From: Magnolia sinica
Lineage: Eukaryota > Streptophyta > Magnoliopsida > Magnoliales > Magnoliaceae
NCBI RefSeq assembly: GCF_029962835.1
Contig: NC_080577.1
Span: forward strand, 3,224,001 to 3,288,000
Direction of reading: 5' to 3'
DNA: 64,000 nt
Position 1 is the stretch's first letter. Every line of letters begins with the position of its first letter. Below the pieces are notes generated by a model. The model ran no database searches, had not been told where the DNA came from, and saw only the letters and a list, made by a program, of their open reading frames with translations. Position numbers and translations under genes: made by a program. Shown piece after piece: positions 21,010 through 32,169 of this stretch.

Positions 21010-22700
21010 TCTGCCAGATCATCAAATAACTCAACGGAGAGCAATGGTGCGGCTATTTGCGCGAGGAGAGGACGAGTTAAGGGCCTGTTTGGGAGCGTGG
21101 ATTTGGAACCCCTGGATTCGGAGCCCCCAGGATTAGCAACCCTCTGGATTTGCTATCCTCTCAGGGCGTGTTTGGCCGGACCAATCCCATGGGATTAGGA
21201 GGGATGGAATGGTTTTTAAGGTAATGAAGGTGGTGTCAGTGGATGTCCACTAATTCCATGAAATTGTACGGAGTCCGGGATGGGATCGATGGTGTTTGGC
21301 CTGGGCGGTGGGATTTGGTGTAGTCCATGAATTTCATTGGTAGCGTGTTTGGAAAGGCATTGCATTGGGGGTAATCCCATGACTCTTCCATGTATCATGC
21401 AACAGCCATCCACTCCAGGCTATTTTAGGTGGCCCAACAACTACAATGGGCCCTTACTCTTGCTCGGTGGTAGACTCTCAGGGGTTTCAACTCCCGATCA
21501 AGAGTTCGAGTACCCATCAGTGGTAAAATTCCACTAGCGTGAGTGGGTAGGGTGTGTGTGCATGTGTTATAAAAAAACTACAATGTGTACAGTCCCTCAC
21601 CCACAGAAGGCCATTTAAGCAGCTTCATTTTCAGTTGCATTGTCTACAGCTTCAAAATCCCACCAAAGGATAAGAGCTTCATTTCACCAAAGGATAAGAG
21701 CTTCATTTTTAGTTGCATTGTCTGAAGCTTCAAAATCCCAAGGAAATCTTCAGTTGCATTCCACATCCACCGTCTGACCAAACACACCCTCATCATATTT
21801 GGCACCCTGGAGTGTGAATCAACTTTAATCCAAAAGTACCTATCCATGGTATATTTATAAAGGTTTGAATTTAATTACCAAATCAACTTTAATATCTCTA
21901 ATTAATGATACATGTAATTTTTAACACAATGGTTGTGATTAGCCTGCTGAAATATATGCTTTGCCTAAAAATGATGAAATTTCAAGTCTCGAATGGGCCA
22001 CAAGCACAAGATCATGTCTGAGTGACTAACCAATGATTTTTAATCGTTGATTTACATGGATAATGCTTGGACGGTGCTAATTTACATGGACAATGTTTGG
22101 ACGGTGTTGATCATCATTAGTGGGCCATGTGCCCATTAGAATGATAGTGTATAGTGACACACATGTTAAACCTACAACTATTGAAATGATTTTAAGTGTA
22201 ATTCAAGATTACAAACCCCCTCAAAGAGAGGATTGGGAACCAAAGATTTGAAACCCCCAATTACTTTTATACTGCCGAACAACTAGGGGATTTGAAACCC
22301 CCTCAAATCCCTTCCAATCCATGATGACAAACAACCTCTCCCTGCCTTATATCCTGATATGGGGGACCCACCCTGATGTACATGTATGATCCATAGGCAG
22401 ATACAGAGCTTAGGTAGACCATACATTGGGGTTGATTGCCCACCATTGTAAACTTTACGTGACCTTAAGAAAGTTTCAACCGCAGGTTGTTATTATCACT
22501 TCTTTCCGTCGTACTCCACTTTAATATTGAATTTACCTTTTTTTTTCGGACTCATGTCTTAAAATAATATAACGGGCTGGATTTATAGAGGTTTGACTTA
22601 CAGGCCTTACTATGATGCCCAGACCAGTTCATTTAATTCCATTCATGAAATAAAGGCCGAGGGCCAACCTGTAGTATCTGCAACCACGTCTCACTAGAAA
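21010..22700. other. Intergenic, repeat-derived, no gene
   Basis: Contains fragments with words such as GGGAGCGTGGATTTGGAACC and its partner near 22200-22330 (GATTTGAAACCCCCTCAAATC). This could be an old foldback element spanning about 21085-22330, but the pairing is loose. A short inverted or tandem patch at 21618-21740 repeats GCTTCATTTTCAGTTGCATTG. A degraded foldback-family copy lies near 22350-22640. Confidence 0.4.
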
Positions 22701-22704
22701 ATAC

Positions 22705-22722
22705 TATATATATATATATATA

Positions 22723-22786
<64 letters not shown>
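22705..22786. repeat. (TA)n microsatellite
   Basis: About 40 TA units interrupted once by a C. Confidence 0.97.
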
Positions 22787-22788
<2 letters not shown>

Positions 22789-24095
22789 ATCTCATGCCTG
22801 GGCCTGGGCCAATTACTAATTAGTTGTGTCGTCCTGAGAATAAGATTGCAATTGGGATAGGCCCAGTCCAGGATGAGGTCTGTGAGAGCCAGGCCTGTGT
22901 AGTAAATCCCAGGCTAGGGCCTGTGACCGGCCAAAACAAGCTGGCACAAGTCAGGCCTGAACCCGCGTCCAGCCATCGACGTTCATTAGGTGTGCTGCTG
23001 CATCATGAACAGGGACGTCAACAGGCTGGGCATGGGCCAGGCTGAGGCCTATCCAGGCCTGGTTCATAAAGTAAAATACCTAGGCCTGACCATCAGGCTA
23101 GAATCCAATCCTAAAATGGCCAGGCTGGGGTTGGGCTTATGTTCTCCAAAACAAAACCCAAGCCCGGCCCCAAAAAAGTCAGGCATTAAATCCCGCCTGT
23201 CAGGCCATTGACAGACGTAATCATGCATTACATATGACAGAAATGCCTTCGAATCCCAACGAGCTGGACTGATGGGCTCTTAAACAAACACTGAGGTTGG
23301 CCCATTGATGAACGGCCTTAAATTTAGGCCGGACCATCGCGCTAGTATTCCATCCCAGGCCTGACCCAAAGCATGCCAGGTCCAAAAGGTTAATGGGCCA
23401 GCCTGTCCCACCAACATCCCTACGTGTGAAATCATGAACGAGCCCCAAAAACCTAGCTTTTTGGCTCAAAAGTCTACCTGGGATGGTCTATGAAGGAACA
23501 CAACAAATCAGTGTTAGAAGTGAAAGTAGGCCAGTCTAACTGAGCCCTAGCCGGAGTGGAGTAGGCTAAACTAGCTTTCTTGGCTTGATTTTGGATTATC
23601 TAAAGCCCAACGCACTGACCCAGCTATGATCTTTAGGCCAGATTACTTGGCCAGGCCATTGATCAGGTATTCTGGAATGGCCTCAGGCCTGCCCAGACCA
23701 GCCCATCTACACCTTTAGGCACGATAGGCCATCATTCTTGTGAGAAAGTGCACTTCCAAGGTGTCATCTTGTCCTCATTTCGGCCGCCTTAAAGCCCACA
23801 AAGCAACGGAACATGTCTGTCGACAGTGCAGCTTCATCATAGGCCAGATCGAGTAACTGAAAACAGCTGGGCCAGGCAGGTTAAGTCACTATCAGAATTT
23901 GATGATACAGGTATGTGGTTTGGCAATTGGACCAGATGGGCTGACCAAACTTTTAAGCCCGGCCCATCTAATAAATACGGTTGAGATAGAGTATGTAGCT
24001 CCTGGGCCTTACCTAGCTGGAACTTGGAAGGCTGGTATGGTCACTACTGCTGGAACTCACCTCCATACCAGGCTAGGAAAGGCCTTGGTCTAGAC
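22787..24095. repeat. Cluster of GGCCTGGGCC-word hAT-like repeats
   Basis: Dense AGGCCTG/CAGGCC words over 1.3 kb, much more GC-rich than the flanks. One sub-element from about 23010 (CAGGGACGTCAACAGGCTGG) to about 23422 has a right end whose reverse complement is TAGGGATGTTGGTGGGACAG, the hAT-like TAGGG(A)TGT terminus. The octamer ATCATGAA lies at 23002-23009 and 23431-23438; the right copy is 8 bases beyond the canonical end, so a target duplication is only possible. Other members appear nested around it. Confidence 0.55.
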
Positions 24096-25639
24096 TGACT
24101 CAGCTGTGTACATAGTAGATGGCTAAAATTCTTACCAGCACGTGCGCCACATGGGTCCAAAATGTATATAAATTCAGACCATCTTCCGGGTTCTAGTGTC
24201 AATGCTCCATGATCCAGCAACCATGTTGAAAGGATAATCCTAACCATCCATTTAAGGAGCTGGATTTTCAACGGTCCATATTCAATTATGTTTTCTAGTC
24301 TGAGATCCAGATGGTGGCCCATCCACCTAAACTTCAAAGAGAATGATGGTTACGATCATGTGAAGCAATCACCTACAGCCTTCTGCATGCTAACTTAGCC
24401 TGCAGACCAATCTTTCCTGCCAATGCATCAAGTCCGTAGGAAATCCGAGCCATGCAAATGGTGGGCATGCCACAAAGATCACCCGGCACAAAAAATTAGT
24501 CCAGCCCACTAATCAGATGGGTCACATCATTGAAATAAATGAACTACTTAATGGTCTAACTCAACATACATGTGTGGACCACCAAATGAAAAGTCGGTAA
24601 CAGTAACAAAAACAACGGTGGAGGGTTTTAGTGATCTGTTCTCTTAACTAAAACTGGGCCATTATTGTGATTGTGGACTTGGACAAGAAAGCGCTGAAAG
24701 CATTGAATCAATCTAATCATGAAAATTGAAGTTTGAAATATATGAATAGATGATGATAAGCTTTTCGATGAAATTTGCTAAGCCCAAGGCACGCAAAGCC
24801 CCCACTCATCCATATCCAAACACACGTGCTAACATGGCACATCTGATCTGAGTGAGATCCAAGCTTTCTAGCCATTCATGTTTTTTTGCTACACATCATG
24901 GCTCACCTCAGGAGAGAAGCAGCATGTCTTTAGGCAAGAACTAAACATTGTGGCTCACTTCACGAAGGGTTCTTATCTTTCTCATGTGTGCCATGTTACC
25001 ACGAGTAGTTGAATCATGATGAGTAGGGCTTCTCACGCGTGTGGACTTTGCCAACCGAAGGCCAAAATCGCACACGTGTATCACATGTTGGCATTCATGT
25101 GGTGTTGAACACTAAGAACATGACCTGTTCAAAAAATGAGGCCGGTTCGCTTGTATACTTGTTGAGACTCAAATATTTAACTTTTCAATCACTTTATTTT
25201 TTTGAGCATTTAAGTGTTAATTCAATTTAATTATATATGTTTTTATCATGCGATGTAGTTTGAATTTAAAATATGTGTTTAAAAACATAAATTTAAAACT
25301 CAAAAGAAGATAACTTATTGTCATAGTACTTTTTTATAGAAATTTATTTTAGAATTAAATTCACAATTAAAATTTCATCATATTCATGTAAGAGTGGACA
25401 CGTGAATACTAAAAGCAGAAATGACTGGTGCATTAAATGAGCAACGAGGGTAGGTGTGTGGGACATCCGAGAAATGTAAGTGGTGGCCCATCATGAAGAT
25501 GACCATATATAAGTGTGGAACATCCGAGCGATGTAAGTGACGGTCCACCATGAAGATGATCATATGTAAGACATCAAGAAATGTACGCCCCGGATTTCAT
25601 GTAAGTGGTGCCCATGGTTCATTGTACCTAGCTTGGATG
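24096..25639. other. Intergenic, no gene or clear repeat structure
   Basis: AT-rich sequence. The only noticed repeat is at 25475-25590, where GACATCCGAGAAATGTAAGTG and a variant (AACATCCGAGCGATGTAAGTG) recur with CCACCATGAAGATGA about 50-60 bases apart. No domain-bearing frame. Confidence 0.5.
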
Positions 25640-25644
25640 TATGC

Positions 25645-26302
25645 TGACGCAGGGGAGGACGTGAGGTTGAGCACCGTCTTCCTCAAGAGGATAACTATTC
25701 CGAATCCACGGAACTTCTCTGAACTCCTCACAGAGACTTCTCGAATTCACGAGGAAAGAAAGCAGAAAATAGAAATAAATTCTAATAAATTCGAAATTGA
25801 TTAATGAATAATTGATAATCCTCTAATGCGTCTCCTTACACCATTAATAAAGAAAAAATAAACTAAAATTCATAATTACCAAAAATAGCAAAATTCTAAC
25901 TCTAATAAAAATCCTAATTCTAATAAAACTCCTCTAAAGCCTAATTTCTAAAAATAAAAATTGCAAATAAACTTTCCTTAGAAGAGTCCTAGTATAACTA
26001 AAAGTTATTTCTAAAAGGAAAGAAAATCTAAAACTCTAAAAATATTTTAAAAATCGGAATTACTAAAAATAGTAAAATTTTTCTAAAAATTCGTTTTTGA
26101 GCTGAAAGCGCGCGTTTTCTGACGAAACGGATAGATGCAACCCACTTTGTGGGTTGGTTCACCTCGGATGGCCCATTTCAGTAAAGATTGATAGGTTGTG
26201 CGCTCCGTAATGATACCCGGATCAAAAGTTATGGTCAATTTACGGTTCATCTTCTTTTGGCCCAACCATGCTAGGAACGTATCTGTGACATGTTCTACAT
26301 TA
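25645..26302 (-). repeat. 3' LTR of the gypsy element
   Basis: On the plus strand it runs from TGACGCAGGGG to TTCTACATTA. The partner LTR begins TAATGCAGGGG and ends TTCCACATTA. Internal words such as GAGGATAACTATTCCGAATC and GATAATCCTCTAATGCGT are shared exactly. Differences between the two LTRs are few, pointing to moderate age. Confidence 0.88.
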
Positions 26303-26399
26303 GACCCCTCCACTTGAAAAAAACTCCTCCTCGAGTTACGCAAGAGACTTGGCACATGAGTCTGAGATAATTTCTAACGTCGATGTTCATTAGCCTTTT

Positions 26400-27494
26400 T
26401 TTTTGTACTTGGCATTAAGACACAATACATGTACCCATGCTTTCCTTGACTTGACTAATATCGATCAGTTCCTTCACATCGGCCTTCAAGATCTCATATT
26501 TTTTCTGATAATGTGGGCAATTAGGCGGACTTGCCTATGAGACGGGATTAACATGATTTTGAATATCTCGTATGGGAGATAATTTATTGGGGAGTTCATC
26601 GAGCACTACCCTCTTGAACTCGTGCAATATTGGTTCCAAATCCTCTAGGATATTCACAGGCTCCACATATTTTTTCTTTTCACCTAATGGATATATATTT
26701 CTCATTTCCTCAGATTGTTTAACAAAGGCCTGTTCAGTGATGAGATATTGTCCCTCCACTTTAGAAGTCTTTGTGTTGGTTTTCCAATCCTATAGAGGTC
26801 ACATGTTCGCCACTGATGAATCCTGTGGTCTGTTGCAACTCCGTTTTGATGAAGTCGTTTCTCACGGACCGATAATAGGATTTTTCTGCATAACCTTTTA
26901 CTGATCGACTATCCTGATAATAATTTTGGTTTTGTTGGAATAATACATGATCGTAATCTTGAGGGACGAATCGCATGCACAATAACTTCTTCATTCGCGG
27001 CCAGCTGCGGATTGACACCTTCATCTGTCTCGTCCGATCGAGTTGAAGTTGTTCCCACCAATCTGAAGCTCTGCCCGTCAACTTGTAGGCAACAAGTTTA
27101 ACTTTCTTTTTTCTACGATGTTCATGTAGTCGAAGAAACGTTCGACTTCAAGCAACCAATCGAGCAAGTCCTTGAAGTAGAGTTGGCCATTAAAATTAGA
27201 AGGATCGACTTTCATCTTGAATTCTTGAACCATCCTGTAGTTCATTGATAGCATCGTCCTACGATCAGTATAATTACGAATTCCAGCAATTGCTAGTGGT
27301 GGATCACCATCATAAACACGGAGCTGCCCTAGGGCCTCCGCCAAACGATCTGTCATGCGATCGATGGAAGCCTGCAGCTCTTGCATGGCTTGCCGATTCT
27401 CTCGTTGCGCCGCTTCGAAAGCTGCCGCCGTTAAATGTAAATTCCCTGGAGCATCGCCCATGGGATTGTTGTCCAACTCGTCGTTAGAAGTCAT
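26400..27494 (-). pseudogene. Remnant gag-pol of the gypsy element (gag core plus RT entry, rest deleted)
   Basis: Frame 27494-27078 begins MTSNDELDNNP, has a Gln-rich coiled segment and then DLLDWLLEVERFFDY, the conserved start of a retrotransposon gag core. A frameshift near 27080 leads to 27081-26761 with GRASDWWEQLQ and MKKLLCMRFVP, still gag. After a stop, frame 26759-26535 ends EFKRVVLDELPNKLSPIRDI, the lead-in to reverse transcriptase, continuing past a stop to PNCPHYQKKYEIL and KESM at about 26440. The zinc knuckle, protease, RT catalytic YxDD, RNase H and integrase are absent. It is therefore non-autonomous and non-coding today. Confidence 0.85.
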
Positions 27495-27528
27495 CGATCC
27501 GAGGAGAAACCTCGCTTTGATACCAAAC

Positions 27529-28185
27529 TAATGCAGGGGAGGACGTGAAGTCAAGCACCATTTTCCTCAAGAGGATAACTATTCCGAATCCACGGAACTT
27601 CTCTGGACTCCTCACAGAGACTTCTCAAATCCACGAGGAAAGAAAGCAGGAAATAGAAATAAATTCTAATAAATTTGAAATTGATTAATGAATAATTGAT
27701 AATCCTCTAATGCGTATCCTTACACCATTAATAAAAAAAAAATAAACTAAAATTCGTAATTACCAAAAATAGCAAAATTCTAACTCTAATAAAAATCCTA
27801 ATTCTAATAAAATTCTTCTGAGGCCTAATTTTTAAAAATAAAAATTGCAAATAAACTTTCCCTAGAAGAGTCCTAGTATAACTAAAGTTATTTCTAAAAG
27901 TAAAGAAAATCTAAAACTCTAAAAATATTTTTAAAATCGGAATTACTAAAAATAGTAAAATTTTCCTAAAAATCCGTTTTTGAGCTGAAAACGCTCGTTT
28001 TCTGACGAAACGGATAGATGCGACCCACTTTGTGGATCGGTTCACCTCAAATGGCCCATTTCAGTAAAGATTGATAGGTTGTGCACCCCGTAACGATACC
28101 CGAATCAAAAGTTATGATCAATTTATGATTCATCTTCTTTTGGCCCAACCATGCTAGGAATGTATATGTGACACGTTCCACATTA
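27529..28185 (-). repeat. 5' LTR of the gypsy element
   Basis: Direct repeat of 25645-26302, adjacent on its inner side to the primer-binding site at 27525-27508. Read on the minus strand it starts TAATGTGGAACGTG and ends GCATTA. Confidence 0.88.
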
Positions 28186-28199
28186 TATGCCATCATAGA

Positions 28200-29130
28200 T
28201 GTGCTGTTGGCATACTTTAAAGTAACACGCAGATCTCGTGTAGTTCATGTCATTTGCAGAATTCTTAAAATCAGCTTTTTGCATGCTTTAAATAAAACAA
28301 AAAGACCGAGAACTGCGATGAAAACATATTAACTAGGTGTGCATAAAAGGGCCTAGTTTTACCGAAATATATTTTAGTTTAATTAATTTAAACATATATA
28401 CATTGAATGCTCCCCACTCTTACCGTCATGACCATGACATCAGGAACGTACGTTTGGTGATAGGTCATGTTCTATAAAAAGCTCTTCCACCCTAGGGTTT
28501 TTACACACAAGAAATATTATTTATTCCTTAAAGATTTTTATATATACCTGCGTGTATGTGCGTATATAAGCATATAAAGGAAGGGTGTGTGGTGGAGGAT
28601 TGTGCTGGGTTTACTACATAAAGTGCATGACATGGACTTCATTGAGGTAAGTCTATCCTTAGGATAGCCTACTAAGAGTGTTGCACCCCTGACTTCGATT
28701 AAAAGTGTGAACTATTATAAAGAAAGTGACTTGGTCATGCTTGCTTGCTCAAGAAGTTAAATTCAGCTTTCTTCTTCGACCTAGTCCTCTCTCTCAAAGC
28801 CCTTATCTCTAATATCTCTCTGGAAAATCCTATATCTTTAAATTCTCTCTCCAAAATCTCTCTTTTCTCCTTTTAATTTCTCTATAAAATTTCAATTGCT
28901 TCTTATCTCCTAAATATATCTTGATGGTATCAGAGCATATACTGAATCTCAATGTATCATCTAATTCCTTGTTCTCACATAATCTATTTTCAACAATAAT
29001 GTCTCCATTACAACATCTAACTGCTGCCAAAATTGCTTTCAAATCCATTTTTACCAATGCCATTAGCGTAGTTGTTGGATAGATTGGCAGGCTGTCAAGC
29101 ATATCTTCCATTACCTTAATGTTACTTTAG
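28200..29130 (+). mobile_element. Probable 5' end of a decayed copia-type LTR retrotransposon
   Basis: TGGTATCAGAGC at 28925-28936 is a perfect initiator-tRNA-Met primer-binding site, as found just after the 5' LTR of Ty1/copia elements. Upstream sequence has LTR character: TATAAAAAGC near 28473, a TCTCTC-rich tract at 28785-28910, and no coding. Downstream an ATG near 28999 gives a short frame (MSPLQHLTAAKIAF) like copia gag starts, then stops. The left LTR edge and any 3' LTR were not found. Confidence 0.5.
28925..28936 (+). promoter_or_regulatory. Retrotransposon primer-binding site (tRNA-iMet)
   Basis: Exact TGGTATCAGAGC. The same motif, with one mismatch, marks the gypsy element 1.4 kb away on the other strand. 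Confidence 0.6.
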
Positions 29131-30470
29131 ATTATGGCCTTCGCATCCACACATAAGGTTGATTAATATTATTAGTTTTTCTAACATTAGCTAGGTTAGT
29201 TGTTTGAGAAGCCATTAATCTACTACAAGCTTTTGCTGTTAAAGTCCTTTGATATACATTGATCCAATTCTCTAACAACTCGAGCTTGTAGTGGTTTGAC
29301 ATGATATTAAAGTTGAACGTCTCGTGTTTGAATTCCGAAAGCAACAAATATACTTCCCTAATATATTCTCCTACCTCCCCTCAATTGATCTCAACTCCTA
29401 AATATGTTTTGGGGGAGAAATTCTCAAAACCTCCTTCATGTAAATGTCTCAAAATTCTCTTATATCTCAAACGACCCTGACCCTTTGATCTTTTGTGCTA
29501 TTTTTTAGTGGACCTTTAAATTCTTAGGACAATGATCTAATGACTAACAGTTAATTAGGATCTTATTTGTGATTGTTTGGTCATCCACTGTCGCCCCACT
29601 AGTTAAAGGGCCCGTGTAATGCTATTGCGCTCATGTGCATCATCCAATTAGTTATATCTCAGCTCATTGGGACATCACTTTACCTACTCTACCCTATGTA
29701 TCTTGTGTAGTTGCATGGTTTGCATGGTTTTTCAAATCTTACAATTGAAATTGGAACCGATGGTTGAGTAATCGAGACCGTTGGTCAGTTGTATACTATT
29801 AGAGCTGTACACAAGTTGAGTTAGCTCGGTTGGCTCGCTTAATTTAACTTAAAAGAGTTTGACTTGCCTTAGTTCAAAATTGGATTTGAATTGAGTTAAG
29901 CTGATTTTTGGAGCTCAAAAAAATTTCCAACCGAGTTCGAGCATGCCCAAGTTCAACTGGACTCAAATCGAACCTTAACTCAAACCAACTTAGATCGAAT
30001 CAGCTCGCTGGCTTGGTTATTTTGATGTGAATGATGCTCGCTAAGTGTTTGATTAAATGACTCAATGAAGTGTTGGCGAGAAAGGAATGAATACGACGGG
30101 TGTTTGATTTTGATACTGCTATTTAGGTGTTTAATGAAATACTTGTAAAAGGTTGTTACTGATTTACATTTTGTGAGAAATTGAAGATGCATTTTACCTA
30201 TTTGAGAAAATGCCGAATAGGCTCGAACTCAATTACACCTCACCATAATAGACGAAGTTCGCCTTTCGATTAACCTAGAGAAAAACAGCAAAAAATAGAC
30301 AATCAACCAAAAGATGTCATAAAATTCTTCCTTTGGGTCTTTCCATCCAAGAGACTTTTGGGGCATCCTCCATCCTTAGCAAGACTCAACAGATCAACCG
30401 TTTGGATTACTGAACCATGGCTCCAATTTTTTGATCTTGAAACCATTGAGTGATCTACTTCCGTACAAAC
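29130..30470. other. Intergenic, repeat-derived, no gene
   Basis: At 29806-30010 lies a stretch with words GAGTTAGCTCGGTTGGCTCG and partner CAGCTCGCTGGCTTGG, resembling a plant hAT-like repeat that begins TAGAGCTGTACAC. The rest shows no structure that could be named. Confidence 0.4.
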
Positions 30471-30727
30471 CTAAGAAATAGTAGGGATTGGACTACTACC
30501 GTTGAAAACTTCTTAGGGGCCTCAAAAGTCTTAGATCAAGAGGTTGGATGGAAAATAAACATTACAATATGCCTTAAAAGTTTTTAATAGTGGGCGTTCT
30601 ATCAACACTGTTTTCTTGCATTGTGGTCCAAGTGGGGATAAAACACATACATCATGGTGGGTTAACATAGCTTTGATACCAGCCAAGCCACGTCCTTTTC
30701 AAGCCAGACAAAGCGAATTGCTTAATC
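30470..30727. mobile_element. Mutator-like miniature element, copy N (right half only)
   Basis: Right arm only: CATACATCATGGTGGGTT core followed by a distinctive arm at 30664-30723 (TACCAGCCAAGCCACGTCC and AAGCCAGACAAAGCGAATTG). No matching left arm near 30350-30480. The arm is the near-perfect reverse complement of the left arm of copy O. Confidence 0.55.
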
Positions 30728-31663
30728 AATCTCATCCACAGTGTGACCAGAATTTGGATGGTCCGGATACATTGGCGCTACACATGAAAAGGATGAGTTG
30801 CCAGTCAACACCATTTTCAAAATAGTGGTGGTGATATATTTATAGCAGTCCAGCCCACGAGGTTAAAGAGAAAGTTCGATCAAAGCCTTTCATCGTTCCG
30901 TGATATGTGGCAGTGGGGCCCAGCCAGCGAACTAAAAGCGTATCGCGATCAGCGGCGGCATTTGCCAGAAAACCCGGGGATACGAAGACACGTGCCTTCT
31001 GACAAGTTAGGTGAGTCCCACCACGTGATTGATGGAACATGGACACCTCCGAAAATTTCGTGATTGTAACCCGAAACACGTTGCTGGCCCATCTTGTCGA
31101 GCAGAATCCAGACACGTGTCGGTTTACTATCCGTCAGCTAATGTCTTTATTTTACCAACTCACTACTAACTTCCCTGTCATTGGCTGTATCAACCGGTAA
31201 ACGACAAGAGAGAAAAACTTTGATACTGTGGCAGAGTGTGTTCCATGATACACAGGCACTTAGAAATTGCACAATTGGTGTAAAAGAAAGTCAATTTAAA
31301 CCGTCTAAATTATGGGATGTAGGTTAGATATAGCATGAATTAATTTTTTTAAAAAATATTATTTGGTACATGAGAATCGGATTGGTGGACATTTAAATGG
31401 ACGGTTAAACATGAAAAATAACTATTGGTCCTATCTCAACAAGCAAGTGTCCACGAATCACAGTTTAGGTTAGGAATTTTTCGACCCTATTGATAATGGA
31501 TTACATAATTTAACCGCTTTAGTTTGAGTTAATACGTACAATTTGAGGGCCTGAGAATCAGGTCCTCAGAAATTAAAGAAGTGTCTGAGAATCAAGCATC
31601 CCACTCCACAAGAGTATGACATAATGCAAGCAAGGAATTAGAAGCTGGAAGTCCCATCTACGA

Positions 31664-32168
31664 AGTAATTCGCTTTGTCTGGCTTGAAAAGGACGTGGCT
31701 TGGCTGGTATCAAAAGCCATGTGAACCCCACCATGATGTATTTGTTTTATCTTCTCCGTTCAGATGGTTCAGCGGCTTGGGCGATCTGGATTTCCGTTAG
31801 ACCATGCCATTAGTACGATTCACGAGTCAGCATCTTCTTTTAAATGGTGCTAAACTAACATAAGAGTCTAGCGATTATTTACACGTGGCCGAATCCGCCG
31901 ACAGGACCCTTGCTTACCCTGATTTACGGGGAATATCGGCTCGATCCAGAACTTTTGTGGACCACAGGAAGTTTTTATGGTCAATCACCGCTATTACATG
32001 TGGTATGGTCCGCCTTAGACTTGTGTCTGCTTCATTTTTAGGATAATAACCTAAAATGAGATGAAAAAACTGATGGACGGCATGGATCTAAGGAAAAGAC
32101 GACAATATGGGCCCCACATTCAGGGATCCACGAAGCCTCGTCCGATTTACAGACTACGATTCGCCCGG
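31664..32168. mobile_element. Mutator-like miniature TIR element, copy O
   Basis: Left arm AATTCGCTTTGTCTGGCTTG continuing to GGACGTGGCTTGGCTGGTAT, then CCACCATGATGTATTTG core. The right arm reversed reads GCGAATCGTAGTCTG, then CGGACGAGGCTTCG and GTGGGGCCCATATTG. Arms are diverged but colinear. No target duplication identified. Confidence 0.55.
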
Positions 32169-32169
32169 A

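Larger units (their letters stand above)
25645..28185 (-). mobile_element. Short internally deleted Ty3/gypsy LTR retrotransposon, intact ends
   Basis: 2541-bp element on the minus strand. LTRs at 25645-26302 (3' LTR) and 27529-28185 (5' LTR), about 658 bp, largely identical with scattered substitutions. Target duplication TATGC at 25640-25644 and 28186-28190. The minus strand after the 5' LTR reads TGGTATCAAAGC (27525 downwards), a near match to the initiator-tRNA-Met primer site TGGTATCAGAGC. Before the 3' LTR is a purine-rich tract (AAGTGGAGGGG, about 26316-26304). Between them: a gag N part, a gag core, and a short run matching the start of reverse transcriptase, then nothing of the rest of pol. 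Frames are broken by shifts and stops. With these duplications the LTR ends are TAATG...CATTA, with TG...CA nested 3 bases inside. Confidence 0.88.

Noticed and set aside
29270-29340. tRNA-like words (TTTGAATTCCG) suggesting a tRNA or SINE
   Set aside because: No cloverleaf arms or proper A box could be laid out.
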